Shown in pieces: positions 30,988 to 39,956 of a DNA stretch of 64,000 bases (position 1 is the first letter of the stretch; each line of letters starts with the position of its first letter). Position numbers and translations under genes: made by a program. Under the pieces are notes generated by a model. The model saw only the letters and a list, made by a program, of their open reading frames with translations, did not search any database and was not told the origin of the DNA. The stretch comes from an uncultured Chlorobiaceae bacterium. Lineage in GTDB: Bacteria; Bacteroidota; Chlorobiia; Chlorobiales; Chlorobiaceae. The stretch lies in the NCBI GenBank assembly GCA_903895195.1, contig CAITSZ010000045.1, positions 95,232 through 159,231 of the forward strand, written 5' to 3'.

Positions 30988-31656
30988 ATGAGACTCCTTA
31001 TTATTGAAGATGAACCTGGAATAGCCGGCTTTCTCAAAGATGGACTTGAGGAAGAGTACTTTGCTGTGGATGTTGCTTACGACGGGAAAAGCGGACTTGA
31101 TCATGCCATGACCAACGAGTATGACCTGATCATCATTGACTGGATGATTCCAGTTCTCAGCGGTATTGAAGTATGCCGGCAGATCCGCAAATCAGGAAGT
31201 GTGGTTCCGATCATGTTTCTGACCGCAAAAGACACTCTGGAAGACGTAGTGTTCGGTCTTGAAGCCGGGGCGAATGATTACATAAAAAAACCATTTGCTT
31301 TCGAAGAGCTGCTTGCTCGAATAAGGGTACAACTCAGAAGTAAAAACCAGGGCGACGACTCTTTACGTGCAGGCAACCTGAACATCAATCCGGGAACTCA
31401 TCAGGTGTTCTATGATTCCCTTGAAATCACTCTCACGCCCAAGGAATTTGCACTGCTTGAGTACCTTGTCCGCAATAAAGACAAGGTGTGTACCAGAAGC
31501 CGGATCATCGAACACGTCTGGGACATCCATTTTGATTCTGATACCTCCGTGATTGATGTTTATATCACGTTTTTGCGCAGAAAACTTGAACATGCAGGAT
31601 GCGGCAACCTGATTCAAACCATTCGAGGGGTAGGCTATATCATTCGTGAATCCTGA
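30988..31656 (+). CDS. OmpR-family response regulator
   Basis: 222 residues. The receiver has EDE near residue 8, phosphoacceptor Asp51 in LIIIDWMIP, Thr in FLTAKD and Lys in IKKPF. The C-terminal winged helix (residues about 125-222, LTPKEFALLEYLVRNKDKVCTRSRIIEHVW...VDVYITFLRRKLE) is OmpR/PhoB type. It pairs with the kinase directly downstream and may bind the direct repeats at 30307-30324. Confidence 0.95.
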   Translation: MRLLIIEDEPGIAGFLKDGLEEEYFAVDVAYDGKSGLDHAMTNEYDLIIIDWMIPVLSGIEVCRQIRKSGSVVPIMFLTAKDTLEDVVFGLEAGANDYIKKPFAFEELLARIRVQLRSKNQGDDSLRAGNLNINPGTHQVFYDSLEITLTPKEFALLEYLVRNKDKVCTRSRIIEHVWDIHFDSDTSVIDVYITFLRRKLEHAGCGNLIQTIRGVGYIIRES

Positions 31657-31666
31657 AGCAAAACGC

Positions 31667-33139
31667 ATGAAAACAGAGGTAAAGCATGCATTCAGGAATA
31701 CTTCCGCTCTTTTAAAGAGATGGATGGTCATGAGTTTGCGCAACCGTATAGCTTTTTACTATACCATTACGACCGCCTTTCTCATTGCCCTTGTCTTTGC
31801 GATACTTTATTTCATGGTTGAAAGCATTGTTTATAAGCAATTCGATGAAGAAATCAACAATGAGGTTACTGAACTTTTTACAGATGCACACGCAACAAGT
31901 CACGATTTCACAAGTTTCTCGCGATTTAAAACTTTTATTGACGATAACATTGAGGTAAAAATTGATCCGAAAGAAGCCGTAAAAGTTGATACTGAATTTA
32001 TTCAACTGGTCAACATCGAGGGAGAGGTCATCAATAAATCAATCAATCTTGCCCGCAACGTCCTGATATTCAAGCCCGGCGAGACAACAATGATCTACTT
32101 CAACAGCACTATTAACAATTCAGCGATTCGTCAGGGACAGCTTCCTCTTTTCAATCGTGATGGTATCATTAAAGGGTATCTGATTATAGCTGTCCCAATG
32201 AAAAAAGCAATTATTGTCCTTAACGATCTGGAGAACGTTTTTCGGTTTTCATTTCCCGCCATTATTCTTACGCTTTTTGTTCTTACACGATTGATCGCCG
32301 GAAAAAGCATCCGCCCTATTGAAAAGGTAATTGCAACTGCGGAAAAAATGACGCAACCGAACATCCATCAGCGTATTGGACTGCCCTTTCACCATGACGA
32401 ATTGTATCGCCTTTCGGCAACCATCAATGCGCTGCTTGACCGGATGGAAGATGCTTTTCAGCGGGAAAAACAATTTACTGCCGATGCTTCACACGAGCTG
32501 AAAACGCCGCTTTCGGTTGTGAAAGGAACTCTGGAAGTCCTGGTTCGCAAGCCGAGAGAGAGAGAACAGTACGAAAACAAGATTCAGTTCTGCCTTATGG
32601 AATTAAACCGTATGGCTCAACTGATCGATCAGCTTCTCATGCTTGCCCGATACGAAAGCAACAAAATGAATCCACATATTCAGGAGGTCTCGCTCCCCAT
32701 TGCTCTTGAGGCTGCTACGGCACGATTGCACCCTATTGCATTTGAAAAAAAGATCGAATTCAAAATTACGGGTACAGAAAAAGCGTCTGTTACGGCAGAT
32801 CTTGCAATGCTTGACATAATTCTTGAAAATATTCTTTCAAATGCGATCAAATATTCTCATGAGGCTTCTGTTGTAACAATAACGATTGAGCGGCAAGAAA
32901 GAAACATACTATGCAGTATTGCAGATCAGGGAATCGGAATTCCTGAAGAAAAACTGCATGCTGTTTTTGAGCGTTTCTACCGGGTTGACGAGTCAAGAAG
33001 CTCAGGCACAGGGGGGTTCGGGCTGGGATTGTCTATTGTAAAAAGACTGGCGGATATCCAACAGATCAAGGTAGGGGTGAAAAGCAACAAAACCATCGGC
33101 ACGACCTTTACACTGACATTTCCCTCTACGGCATCATAA
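31667..33139 (+). CDS. Sensor histidine kinase (HAMP, HisKA, HATPase)
   Basis: About 490 residues from the ATG at 31667; a GTG at 31646 overlapping the regulator's stop is an alternative giving 497. Two membrane helices (about 30-55 and 195-215) enclose a periplasmic domain of about 140 residues. Then come a HAMP region, the H box ASHELKTPL, N box LENILSNAIKYS, and G boxes DQGIGIPEE and GFGLGLSIV. A complete class I kinase, cognate to the upstream regulator. The sensed signal is unknown. Confidence 0.93.
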   Translation: MKTEVKHAFRNTSALLKRWMVMSLRNRIAFYYTITTAFLIALVFAILYFMVESIVYKQFDEEINNEVTELFTDAHATSHDFTSFSRFKTFIDDNIEVKIDPKEAVKVDTEFIQLVNIEGEVINKSINLARNVLIFKPGETTMIYFNSTINNSAIRQGQLPLFNRDGIIKGYLIIAVPMKKAIIVLNDLENVFRFSFPAIILTLFVLTRLIAGKSIRPIEKVIATAEKMTQPNIHQRIGLPFHHDELYRLSATINALLDRMEDAFQREKQFTADASHELKTPLSVVKGTLEVLVRKPREREQYENKIQFCLMELNRMAQLIDQLLMLARYESNKMNPHIQEVSLPIALEAATARLHPIAFEKKIEFKITGTEKASVTADLAMLDIILENILSNAIKYSHEASVVTITIERQERNILCSIADQGIGIPEEKLHAVFERFYRVDESRSSGTGGFGLGLSIVKRLADIQQIKVGVKSNKTIGTTFTLTFPSTAS

Positions 33140-33181
33140 CGCTCACACCGCAGAAATCCGGTATACGACAGCGCGCGTTCA

Positions 33182-34039
33182 TTACCGGCTAATGCCGAAG
33201 AAACTTGCTGTCTGCATGGTTTCGGGAAGGATATAGATGTAGCCGTTGGCGTTGTCAAATAATGGACTGAGGATGGTGCGGTAAAATTCCCTTGTCACAT
33301 TAACACACCCAAGGGTTACTCTGCGATCTTTTAGATTATTTGACTGAAGCCGCTTTAACCGTGATGCTTCAGATTTTCCTGCAGGAATAGTATGAATAGC
33401 AAGCCCTGACTCAAAATCAATCCATAGCACCTTTCCACCATCTAAATTAAGCCCGTGTCGCAACAAAAACCTGCCGGCAGCGGTCGTACGATCCTTTGGC
33501 AGTATCTCGGAGAGCTTCAGGTTGCCGATACCAGGTGTTGTCATGTCGCCAATTGCCAAGCCGAGCAGTACTGAAGTAACCGCAAGGATTCGACCTTCGA
33601 TGTCAAAAACAAACAGTTTAGCACTCTTTTTATCAACGATTACAAACGGCATTCCATGATTGTCCATGCTCCTGACCACCCAGTCTGCAACAAGGAGCAC
33701 ATCATCCGATTTTTTTTCGGATGCAAAAAAAGCATTTTTTCCTCTCTCTTCCTTTTCAACAGAGGGTGAAAATATGGTCAGACTCAGAAGAATGAGGAGA
33801 AGGGAAAGTGGTGTATGGCGGAAAAACCTCGTACGACTTTTTTTTGGGCCGAGGGAAATCAGTTGGCAACTGGCAGTGGGCAGTGGGCAATTTGCTTTGA
33901 ATGCTTTCTTGACGACTGAGGAGTGCTGAGTGCTGAGTACTGAGTGAGAAGTGAGGAGTGAGAAGTATAAAGATAGATCCCTTACTGGAGTTCGGGATGA
34001 CAGAAGCGGAGCTCGGGATGATGTAGCGCTGTATTTCAT
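33182..34039 (-). CDS. L,D-transpeptidase (YkuD domain) with repeat-derived N-terminus
   Basis: 285 residues as the open frame. The C-terminal part has the L,D-transpeptidase core: FVIVDKKSAKLFVFDIEG, the His in LAIHTIPAGKSE and the catalytic Cys in RVTLGCVNVT. These enzymes make 3-3 crosslinks or attach proteins to peptidoglycan in the periplasm. A hydrophobic segment (PLSLLLILLSLTIF, about residues 76-90) is the likely signal. The about 70 residues before it are odd: they translate the heptanucleotide repeats (SVLSTQHSSV). The only ATG, at 34039, overlaps the stop of the Sel1 gene (TAATG), so either translation is coupled or the start is a non-standard codon near 33850. Confidence 0.75.
   Translation of the reverse strand: MKYSATSSRAPLLSSRTPVRDLSLYFSLLTSHSVLSTQHSSVVKKAFKANCPLPTASCQLISLGPKKSRTRFFRHTPLSLLLILLSLTIFSPSVEKEERGKNAFFASEKKSDDVLLVADWVVRSMDNHGMPFVIVDKKSAKLFVFDIEGRILAVTSVLLGLAIGDMTTPGIGNLKLSEILPKDRTTAAGRFLLRHGLNLDGGKVLWIDFESGLAIHTIPAGKSEASRLKRLQSNNLKDRRVTLGCVNVTREFYRTILSPLFDNANGYIYILPETMQTASFFGISR
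33850..34020. repeat. Heptanucleotide tandem repeats, locus 2
   Basis: GGCAGTG-type units (about 33861-33890), GTGCTGA/GTACTGA units (about 33921-33950), GAGAAGTGAGGAGT repeats and CCCTTACTGGAGTTCGGGATGACAG-like sequence lie in the first part of the L,D-transpeptidase frame and match locus 1. Confidence 0.7.
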
Positions 34040-36030
34040 TATCTCAGGCGCTTAAGTGCTTCTATGGCCTGGGGAAGGCCCTGCCCGGCTGAGGAGTGAT
34101 ACCATTGCTTCGCTGCTGATTTGTCGGGCATGACTCCCTCTCCCTTTTCGGTCATCACGGCCAGATAATACTGAGCATTCGGGTTGCCTTGCAGTGCTGC
34201 AAAGCGATACCATTTAAGGGCTTGGGTGATGTTTTTTGCGGTACCCAGACCGTTATAGTACATCCAGGCGAGATGGCACTGGGCATGCGCATTACCCTGA
34301 TCAGCTGCAAGGCGGTACCATTTCAGGGCTTCTGTATTGTTCTTCTGCACTCCTTCTGCGTTATAGTACATCCATCCAAGGTTGTACTCTGCGACAGCAA
34401 GTTTCAGCAAGGCTGCAAACCGGTACCATTTCGCCGCTTCAGCGCTGTTTTTACTGACTCCCTGACCCCGGTAGAGCATAGCCCCATAGTTGAACTGACT
34501 GATTGCAAGACCACTTTGACCCGCAAGTCGGTACCACCTGGCGGCTTCTGTATAGTTTTTCGGAACGCCCTCTCCTTTATAACAGGCGTTGGCAAGGTTA
34601 AGCTGAGCCTGTGAAAGACCCTTTTCGGCAGCTATCCGATAGTGCTTCTGTGCTTCTGTATAGCTTTGAGCAATTCCCTGCCCCTGATAGTACATCCAGC
34701 CGAGATTGTAATGACCAACCGCCAATCCTTGAGCAGCGGCCAGACGAAACAATTTTAGTGCTTCAGAATAGTTTTGTTTAACTCCTTCGCCTTTGTAATA
34801 CATCAGTCCAAGATTGGTCTGGGCGAGAGAAAATCCACTGTCAGCTGCCTTACGATAGTACTTTGCCGCCATGACATAGTCCTTTTTAACGTTAAGGCCC
34901 TGATATAACAGTTCAGCGATGCTGAATTGAGCTTGCGGAAGACCCTTTACTGTTGCGTCATAATACCACTTCAATACCTCTTTATCGTTTTGATCGAATG
35001 CCTGTGTGGATGTGTTGTAATATCCGACATTGAAATCATAGAACGGCTTCATACGACCCTGTTCAGCGGCCAGACGATACCATTTGGCTGCTGTGACAAC
35101 GTTACGCTGAACCCCCCGGCCATCCTGATACAACACGCCCAAATTGAACTGGGCTCTTCCGAAACCCTGCTGAGCAGAGAAAGTGTACCATTTCAGAGCT
35201 TGCACATCGCTTTGCGGGACGCCCTGACCCATTGAGTACATCCATCCGAGGCTGTACTGGGCAATAGCAAGATTTCGTGCCGCAGCAAGAGTATACCAGT
35301 GAAGTGCTACAGTATCATTCTGGGGAACACCAAGACCGCGCTCGTACATCGAACCGAGGTTATACTGAGCCATCGGCATTTGCTGTGCGGCAGCAAGACG
35401 ATACCAGCGAACAGCCTCAGAATAGTTTTTAGGAACTCCCTCCCCCATTTCATAGAGAGCTCCGAGATTGTTCTGAGCAACTGCAAAACCCTTTGCCGCG
35501 GCCCTTTGATACTCCTTTAAGATATCAACAGCACTCAAGGTGATGCCATCGCCAGCAGAAGAAATGATCGCATAATTCGGACGAATTGCAATATCGGTCT
35601 GCGCCGCCGCAAGGCGGTACCATTGCACCGCCACATCAACGTTACGGGGGAGTCCAAGACCAAGCTCGTACATTTTCCCCAGATTGTATTGAGCCTTTGC
35701 AAATCCATGCTGAGCGGCCAGACGGTACCATTTAACTGCCTCCTGATAGTTTTGGGGAACTCCCCTGCCATTGGCATAGGCTTCACCAAGATTGTTCTGA
35801 CCCAGGGCAATTCCAGCGGCGGCCATAAGCCGAAAACTTTTTATGGATTCGATATCATTATTTCTTTCTCTCAGATTGTCGGTCTTGATGACCCCGCTAT
35901 TGTATTGAGCCTGAACAATGCCCTGTTCAGCAGTCAGATGAAGGTTTTCTACGGGAACGGGTGAAATCTCAGCCCTTAGTGACGGCAAGAAAAGGAGGAG
36001 TGAAATAACGGAAAAGAGGAGCTTTTTCAT
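34039..36030 (-). CDS. Secreted Sel1-repeat protein
   Basis: 663 residues. After a signal peptide (MKKLLFSVISLLLFLPSLRA), about 17 Sel1-like repeats of 36 residues run almost to the end, each like AQYNLGWMYYxGxGVxxNxxEAxKWYRLAA. Two repeats, near residues 155-190 and 335-370, are degenerate. Sel1 arrays are alpha-helical solenoids that bind partner proteins, often in envelope or signalling complexes. The product should be periplasmic. Its stop overlaps the ATG of the L,D-transpeptidase, linking it to peptidoglycan work. Partner unknown. Confidence 0.9.
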   Translation of the reverse strand: MKKLLFSVISLLLFLPSLRAEISPVPVENLHLTAEQGIVQAQYNSGVIKTDNLRERNNDIESIKSFRLMAAAGIALGQNNLGEAYANGRGVPQNYQEAVKWYRLAAQHGFAKAQYNLGKMYELGLGLPRNVDVAVQWYRLAAAQTDIAIRPNYAIISSAGDGITLSAVDILKEYQRAAAKGFAVAQNNLGALYEMGEGVPKNYSEAVRWYRLAAAQQMPMAQYNLGSMYERGLGVPQNDTVALHWYTLAAARNLAIAQYSLGWMYSMGQGVPQSDVQALKWYTFSAQQGFGRAQFNLGVLYQDGRGVQRNVVTAAKWYRLAAEQGRMKPFYDFNVGYYNTSTQAFDQNDKEVLKWYYDATVKGLPQAQFSIAELLYQGLNVKKDYVMAAKYYRKAADSGFSLAQTNLGLMYYKGEGVKQNYSEALKLFRLAAAQGLAVGHYNLGWMYYQGQGIAQSYTEAQKHYRIAAEKGLSQAQLNLANACYKGEGVPKNYTEAARWYRLAGQSGLAISQFNYGAMLYRGQGVSKNSAEAAKWYRFAALLKLAVAEYNLGWMYYNAEGVQKNNTEALKWYRLAADQGNAHAQCHLAWMYYNGLGTAKNITQALKWYRFAALQGNPNAQYYLAVMTEKGEGVMPDKSAAKQWYHSSAGQGLPQAIEALKRLR

Positions 36031-36113
36031 GAATAACAGGCATTTTCAAATCGACTACATGCAAAAAAAGCTGTAACCTATTTTATAGCTTCTCATTACA
36101 AGGGAATTACCGG

Positions 36114-37475
36114 TCAAGAGCCTGGAGCTGTGTAGACCGTAATGAAATTCTCCCCTTGACTCTTTGATACATTCAAGGCTTCATCAGCATTTTTCATCAA
36201 CGTCAATTCATTTTCACCATGATCAGGAAAAACAGCGATACCGATATTGCATGAAATATTGATCGCAAGGCCCTCAATCTCGAAAGGCTCCTGCAGGGCT
36301 TTCAGGATTTTCTCTGCAACTTTGACAGCATTTGCTGTTTCACCAATCTGCGATACCAGCACAACAAACTGATCACCACCAAGACGCGCAAGAGTATCGC
36401 TGCTTCTCTGCAGAACTGCGAGAGTACGAACGGCTACCTGCTGGAGCAGCAGATCACCAATTCCATGGCCCTCTGGCTTGTTTACCGCTCCGGTTTTATC
36501 AAGATCAAATATCATCAATGCCGCTATCGTTTTGCTTCGGCGGCAGAGGCCTATGATCATGTTTATCCGCTCTGAAAGAAGACGGCGATTTGCAAGGCCT
36601 TTCAACTGTTCCTCACCTTTATTCCAGGTGAGCACCTCTCCCTGCGGGTCGAGCATGAACATGGCATATTCTTTGGTAGCATCCACCAGCAGACGGAAAT
36701 GCTCCTCACTCAATCGCAGTTTTTCGGTGTAATCGCGCAACGCTGAAGTACGCTCTTCTACGCGCTGATCGAGTTCGCTGTTGAGTTGCTGCAGCGCCTC
36801 TGCAGCCCTTATCCTTGCCGAGGATTCACGATTGAGCAGGATTAATGAGAGCAAGAGAAGAAGACTGCCCGTTACTCCGCCTGCCGCTATTGAAAATATC
36901 GAGTATTGGAGACTTGCAGCAGCATCGGTGGAGGCTTGCTGCAGAATCCTTGTCTCCCGCTGTTTGATAGTTTCAATCAGAATAAGGCTCGCTTTGGTCA
37001 TTTCATTACCGATATTGCTCGTAATTGATGCCTTTGCGGCTTCAAACCCTCTGGCTACTCGCAAATTAATAACCTGCTGCATAAAGAGGATTTTTTTAGA
37101 AACAAGAGGGGCAAGCGATGCCAGAGAGCTCTGCAGTACAGGATCGTCTGCGCTCAATTGACGAAGATCAAAGAGCTGCTGCTGAATTCCGTCAGGTGAA
37201 AGCTCTGAAAAATAGGGCTCAAGATAGTGTTCATCGCCTGTAATGACATACCCGCGCTCGCTTATTTCAAACTCTGTAAGGTGGACAAGGAGATGCTCAA
37301 GGCTGTTGATGGTTTTGAGAGTATGGCTGACTGTCCGGTTACTCTCGATGAGGGTGCGTAAACTGAAGAAAATAAAGGTACCAGTCCCCAGAATGATGAA
37401 GAGGGCCAATGCGAACGCTACTATGGAAAGATGGCGATTCTCATGGCTTTTTTTCAGACTTTTATCCGTTTGCAT
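36114..37475 (-). CDS. CHASE3 membrane protein with degenerate GGDEF (GGDQF) domain
   Basis: 453 residues: membrane helix (about 18-38), a CHASE3-type periplasmic domain (ISERGYVITGDEHYLEPY), second helix (about 190-212), a coiled coil, about 35 residues of a PAS domain (EYAMFMLDPQGEVLTWNKGEEQLKG), then directly a GGDEF domain. It is a shortened paralogue of the 1018-residue protein at 43063, with the PAS, GAF and second PAS parts missing at a junction QLKG/LANRR. The signature is GGDQF (366-370), and the substrate loop FDLDKFKPVNDTLGH is changed to FDLDKTGAVNKPEGH, so cyclase activity is doubtful. The inhibitory RxxD motif (RSSD, 357-360) is kept. Confidence 0.85.
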   Translation of the reverse strand: MQTDKSLKKSHENRHLSIVAFALALFIILGTGTFIFFSLRTLIESNRTVSHTLKTINSLEHLLVHLTEFEISERGYVITGDEHYLEPYFSELSPDGIQQQLFDLRQLSADDPVLQSSLASLAPLVSKKILFMQQVINLRVARGFEAAKASITSNIGNEMTKASLILIETIKQRETRILQQASTDAAASLQYSIFSIAAGGVTGSLLLLLSLILLNRESSARIRAAEALQQLNSELDQRVEERTSALRDYTEKLRLSEEHFRLLVDATKEYAMFMLDPQGEVLTWNKGEEQLKGLANRRLLSERINMIIGLCRRSKTIAALMIFDLDKTGAVNKPEGHGIGDLLLQQVAVRTLAVLQRSSDTLARLGGDQFVVLVSQIGETANAVKVAEKILKALQEPFEIEGLAINISCNIGIAVFPDHGENELTLMKNADEALNVSKSQGENFITVYTAPGS

Positions 37476-37969
37476 GTAGAATCCGTTTTTTTAGAAAGGC
37501 GTATAGCAAATTTAACTATTATCAGGGATATAAACCGATATTGGGATCAAGATTTGTGTTTTTTACGTCATTTTCAGAAGTACCATGAAACACTATAACG
37601 GGTAACTGCTCCCTGTTATTGGACCAGCACCCTTAACTCGCAGGATCTTATCGGGAGATTCTATTACTGCTTTTATAAACTTTTTTCACTCTCTCCCCAG
37701 GGTGACAAGCCGCTCAAAAGCGGGACTTGTAAAGGCCGCTGAACTTCTTTTCATGAAAGAGCCTCAGGCAAGATGGAGTCCGGAACAGTTACGCGCAGAT
37801 CGACCGAAAGTGCAATAGTCGTATTTGGCTGCATGACAAAAAAGAGGCGAAGAATAACCACATCTTTTATGGAGCAATATTGTTTTTTTTCAGGAATTTC
37901 GTGCATGAAATAACTCAACAGCTCTGAGATCTGCAGCGCTTCAATTCATCTGGATTGCCTTTGAACGAA
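37476..37969. other. Spacer with a copy of the HD-GYP gene's 3' end
   Basis: No intact gene. It contains the fragment described at 37738-37764 and a small hairpin CCGCT/AGCGG near 37710. A 27-codon ATG-TGA frame on the minus strand at about 37757-37840 has no supporting signal. Confidence 0.4.
37738..37764 (-). pseudogene. Fragment duplicating the 3' end of the HD-GYP gene
   Basis: 26 of 27 bases are identical to 38048-38074 inside the neighbouring HD-GYP coding sequence. Read in the matching frame it gives CLRLFHEKKFS before diverging to a stop. It is a remnant of a duplication or recombination 310 bases away. Confidence 0.5.
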
Positions 37970-39622
37970 TTACAGTGATTTATAAACTTGAGCCGGACCT
38001 GTCATCTCCTTTGGAACAGGTGAGTCCACGACTGGCCTGGCTGAAAAGCTGAACTTCTTTTCACGAAAGAGCCTGACGCAGACATCAACAACGGCGGGGT
38101 CAAACAATCTGCCGCGCTCAAGCTGGATATGGCGGAGTGCCTTATCGATACCAACCGCGGGTCTATAGGAGCGTGCTCCGGTCATCGCTTCAACCGTATC
38201 GGCCACCGCAATGATTCTTGCCTCTTCACTGATGCTGTCGCCTTTGAGGCGGTTTGGATAACCGCTTCCATCAAGGCGCTCGTGGTGCTGCAGCACATTG
38301 AGAGCTATAGGCCAGGGAAAGTGAACATTTTTTAAAACATTATATCCCGCCTGGGAATGAGTGCGTAACATATCTTTTTCAGGCTCGCTCAATGGAGTTG
38401 CCTTTACCAGTATCTCAGTAGGTATAGTAACCTTTCCAATGTCGTGGAGAATCGAGCTCATGTGCAACCCCTCCAAGGCGTTTGGCGAGAGGTGCAGCTC
38501 TTTGCCGATAGCCACGGCGATTTCAGCCACACGCTCCTGATGGCCTGCTGTATAGTGGTCGCGAATCTCGACCATGCCCGCCAGAGCATCAATCGTTTCC
38601 TTGCTGCTGATTAAAAATGTCTTTTCATACTCCCTCACTTTTTTCTCGATAGTGATATCGCGAATGAAGCACTGTATTGCTTTTTCATCACCAACGTTAT
38701 AGACATAGCCTTTAAAATCAACGTCAATGATTCCGCCTGATTTAGGGTGCAGAGAGATGTCGCGGTAGTGGAGGTAATTTTTTGACTGGAGTTCCAGATA
38801 GGTCTTTTGAGCATGCTCCTTATCGACGAAAACCCCTATTTCCCACATCTCTTTTCCTATGATTTCATCACAGCCCAGGCCAAGAAGATCGGCTATGAAA
38901 GGGTTTGCTTCGATGACTCTGGCTGTTTGGTAGTCGAGTATCAAAATCCCTTCCTGTGCAGCTTCAAACAGGCGTCTGTACTGAGCTTCTTTATTTTTCA
39001 GCGCTTCTACCGCCCTTCTGGTATCGCTTATATCAGTAAGCGTGAGGCGGCACTCAGGCATTGTTTCGCTGATAATTGCATCAAGACGAAAGGTTCGCTG
39101 GAGTGAAGTTGCCTCTTCCGGGGCCAAAAAGCGTTTAAGCATGACCTCACAGTACTCAAATTCTCCGCTCTTGAAGGCCCTCTGCATCATGCTGTTAAAT
39201 GCGGAAAGATCAGCCTTGGCAATCAAGCTGCGAAAGCGGACTCCCTTCAACTCATTGCGCCCTAAAGAGAACATGCTGGCTGCAGTAAGATTTGCCTCAC
39301 GTATCGTGCTGTCGGCTGAAAGCGTCAAATAGCCGACAGGCGCAAAATCGTAGAGATCGTTGAAGCGCTTATGCTCCTTCTGGATTTCATCCATCGAATA
39401 CTGCAACTGTTCTTTCTGCATCTCAAGCTCAACCTGATGAGCAGAGAGATCAGCCAGTATGTGCTGCCACTCAGCTTTGGTGGCGGGAAAACCTGAAGCT
39501 GAGCCAGTTGGTTTGACGGGTTCTTCACCACTTGCCCCTGAAAGGGAGCTGTCAGAGAGTCTGGATTTATCTTTTTTCATGATACCCGGAGAGGAAAAGC
39601 CATAGTGGTTAACAGGTAACAT
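37970..39622 (-). CDS. PAS-PAS-HD-GYP protein (c-di-GMP phosphodiesterase type)
   Basis: About 550 residues from the ATG at 39622; a GTG at 39631 and an ATG at 39580 (MKKDKSRL) are alternatives, none with a strong ribosome site. Two PAS domains (about 85-205 and 215-330; DFAPVGYLTLSADSTIREAN and LFEAAQEGILILDYQTARVIEAN) precede an HD-GYP domain with HDIGK and HHERLDGSGYP. The catalytic metal residues look intact, so it should hydrolyse c-di-GMP. It is soluble with no membrane helix. It lies next to the degenerate GGDEF gene on the same strand, a natural antagonist of the intact cyclase at 43063. Confidence 0.9.
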   Translation of the reverse strand: MLPVNHYGFSSPGIMKKDKSRLSDSSLSGASGEEPVKPTGSASGFPATKAEWQHILADLSAHQVELEMQKEQLQYSMDEIQKEHKRFNDLYDFAPVGYLTLSADSTIREANLTAASMFSLGRNELKGVRFRSLIAKADLSAFNSMMQRAFKSGEFEYCEVMLKRFLAPEEATSLQRTFRLDAIISETMPECRLTLTDISDTRRAVEALKNKEAQYRRLFEAAQEGILILDYQTARVIEANPFIADLLGLGCDEIIGKEMWEIGVFVDKEHAQKTYLELQSKNYLHYRDISLHPKSGGIIDVDFKGYVYNVGDEKAIQCFIRDITIEKKVREYEKTFLISSKETIDALAGMVEIRDHYTAGHQERVAEIAVAIGKELHLSPNALEGLHMSSILHDIGKVTIPTEILVKATPLSEPEKDMLRTHSQAGYNVLKNVHFPWPIALNVLQHHERLDGSGYPNRLKGDSISEEARIIAVADTVEAMTGARSYRPAVGIDKALRHIQLERGRLFDPAVVDVCVRLFREKKFSFSARPVVDSPVPKEMTGPAQVYKSL

Positions 39623-39956
39623 ACCAACCACAATATATATATATATATACTATATATAACTATTTTATTTTCCCCGGCACTCGCCTCTCAAACTGGCCGT
39701 TCCATGCAGCACATAAAACAATCGGGGCATAATATAAACGTATTTCTCATTGAGTTATCTGCTATTTAAGGAGCTGACGAACTTCGACTGACTGGCAACC
39801 TGCTCTAAACACAGAGGTAACTGTGGCAGATAAAGCACTCTTTTATTCAAAAAAAACTCTTTAACGTGTATTTTTATATATATATTTTACAGTAGGAAAT
39901 AGATGACCGAATTGTTTGATTTGCTTTGATATACTACGGCCAGCATACCACAACCC
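39623..39956. other. Divergent promoter region between HD-GYP and CheB-CheR genes
   Basis: About 330 AT-rich bases including a (TA)n tract at about 39633-39658 and a second TA-rich tract near 39875. It must hold promoters for both divergent genes; I cannot assign them confidently. Confidence 0.4.

Noticed and set aside
39633..39658. (TA)n tract
   Set aside because: AT-rich promoter region; too simple to call an origin or recombination site.
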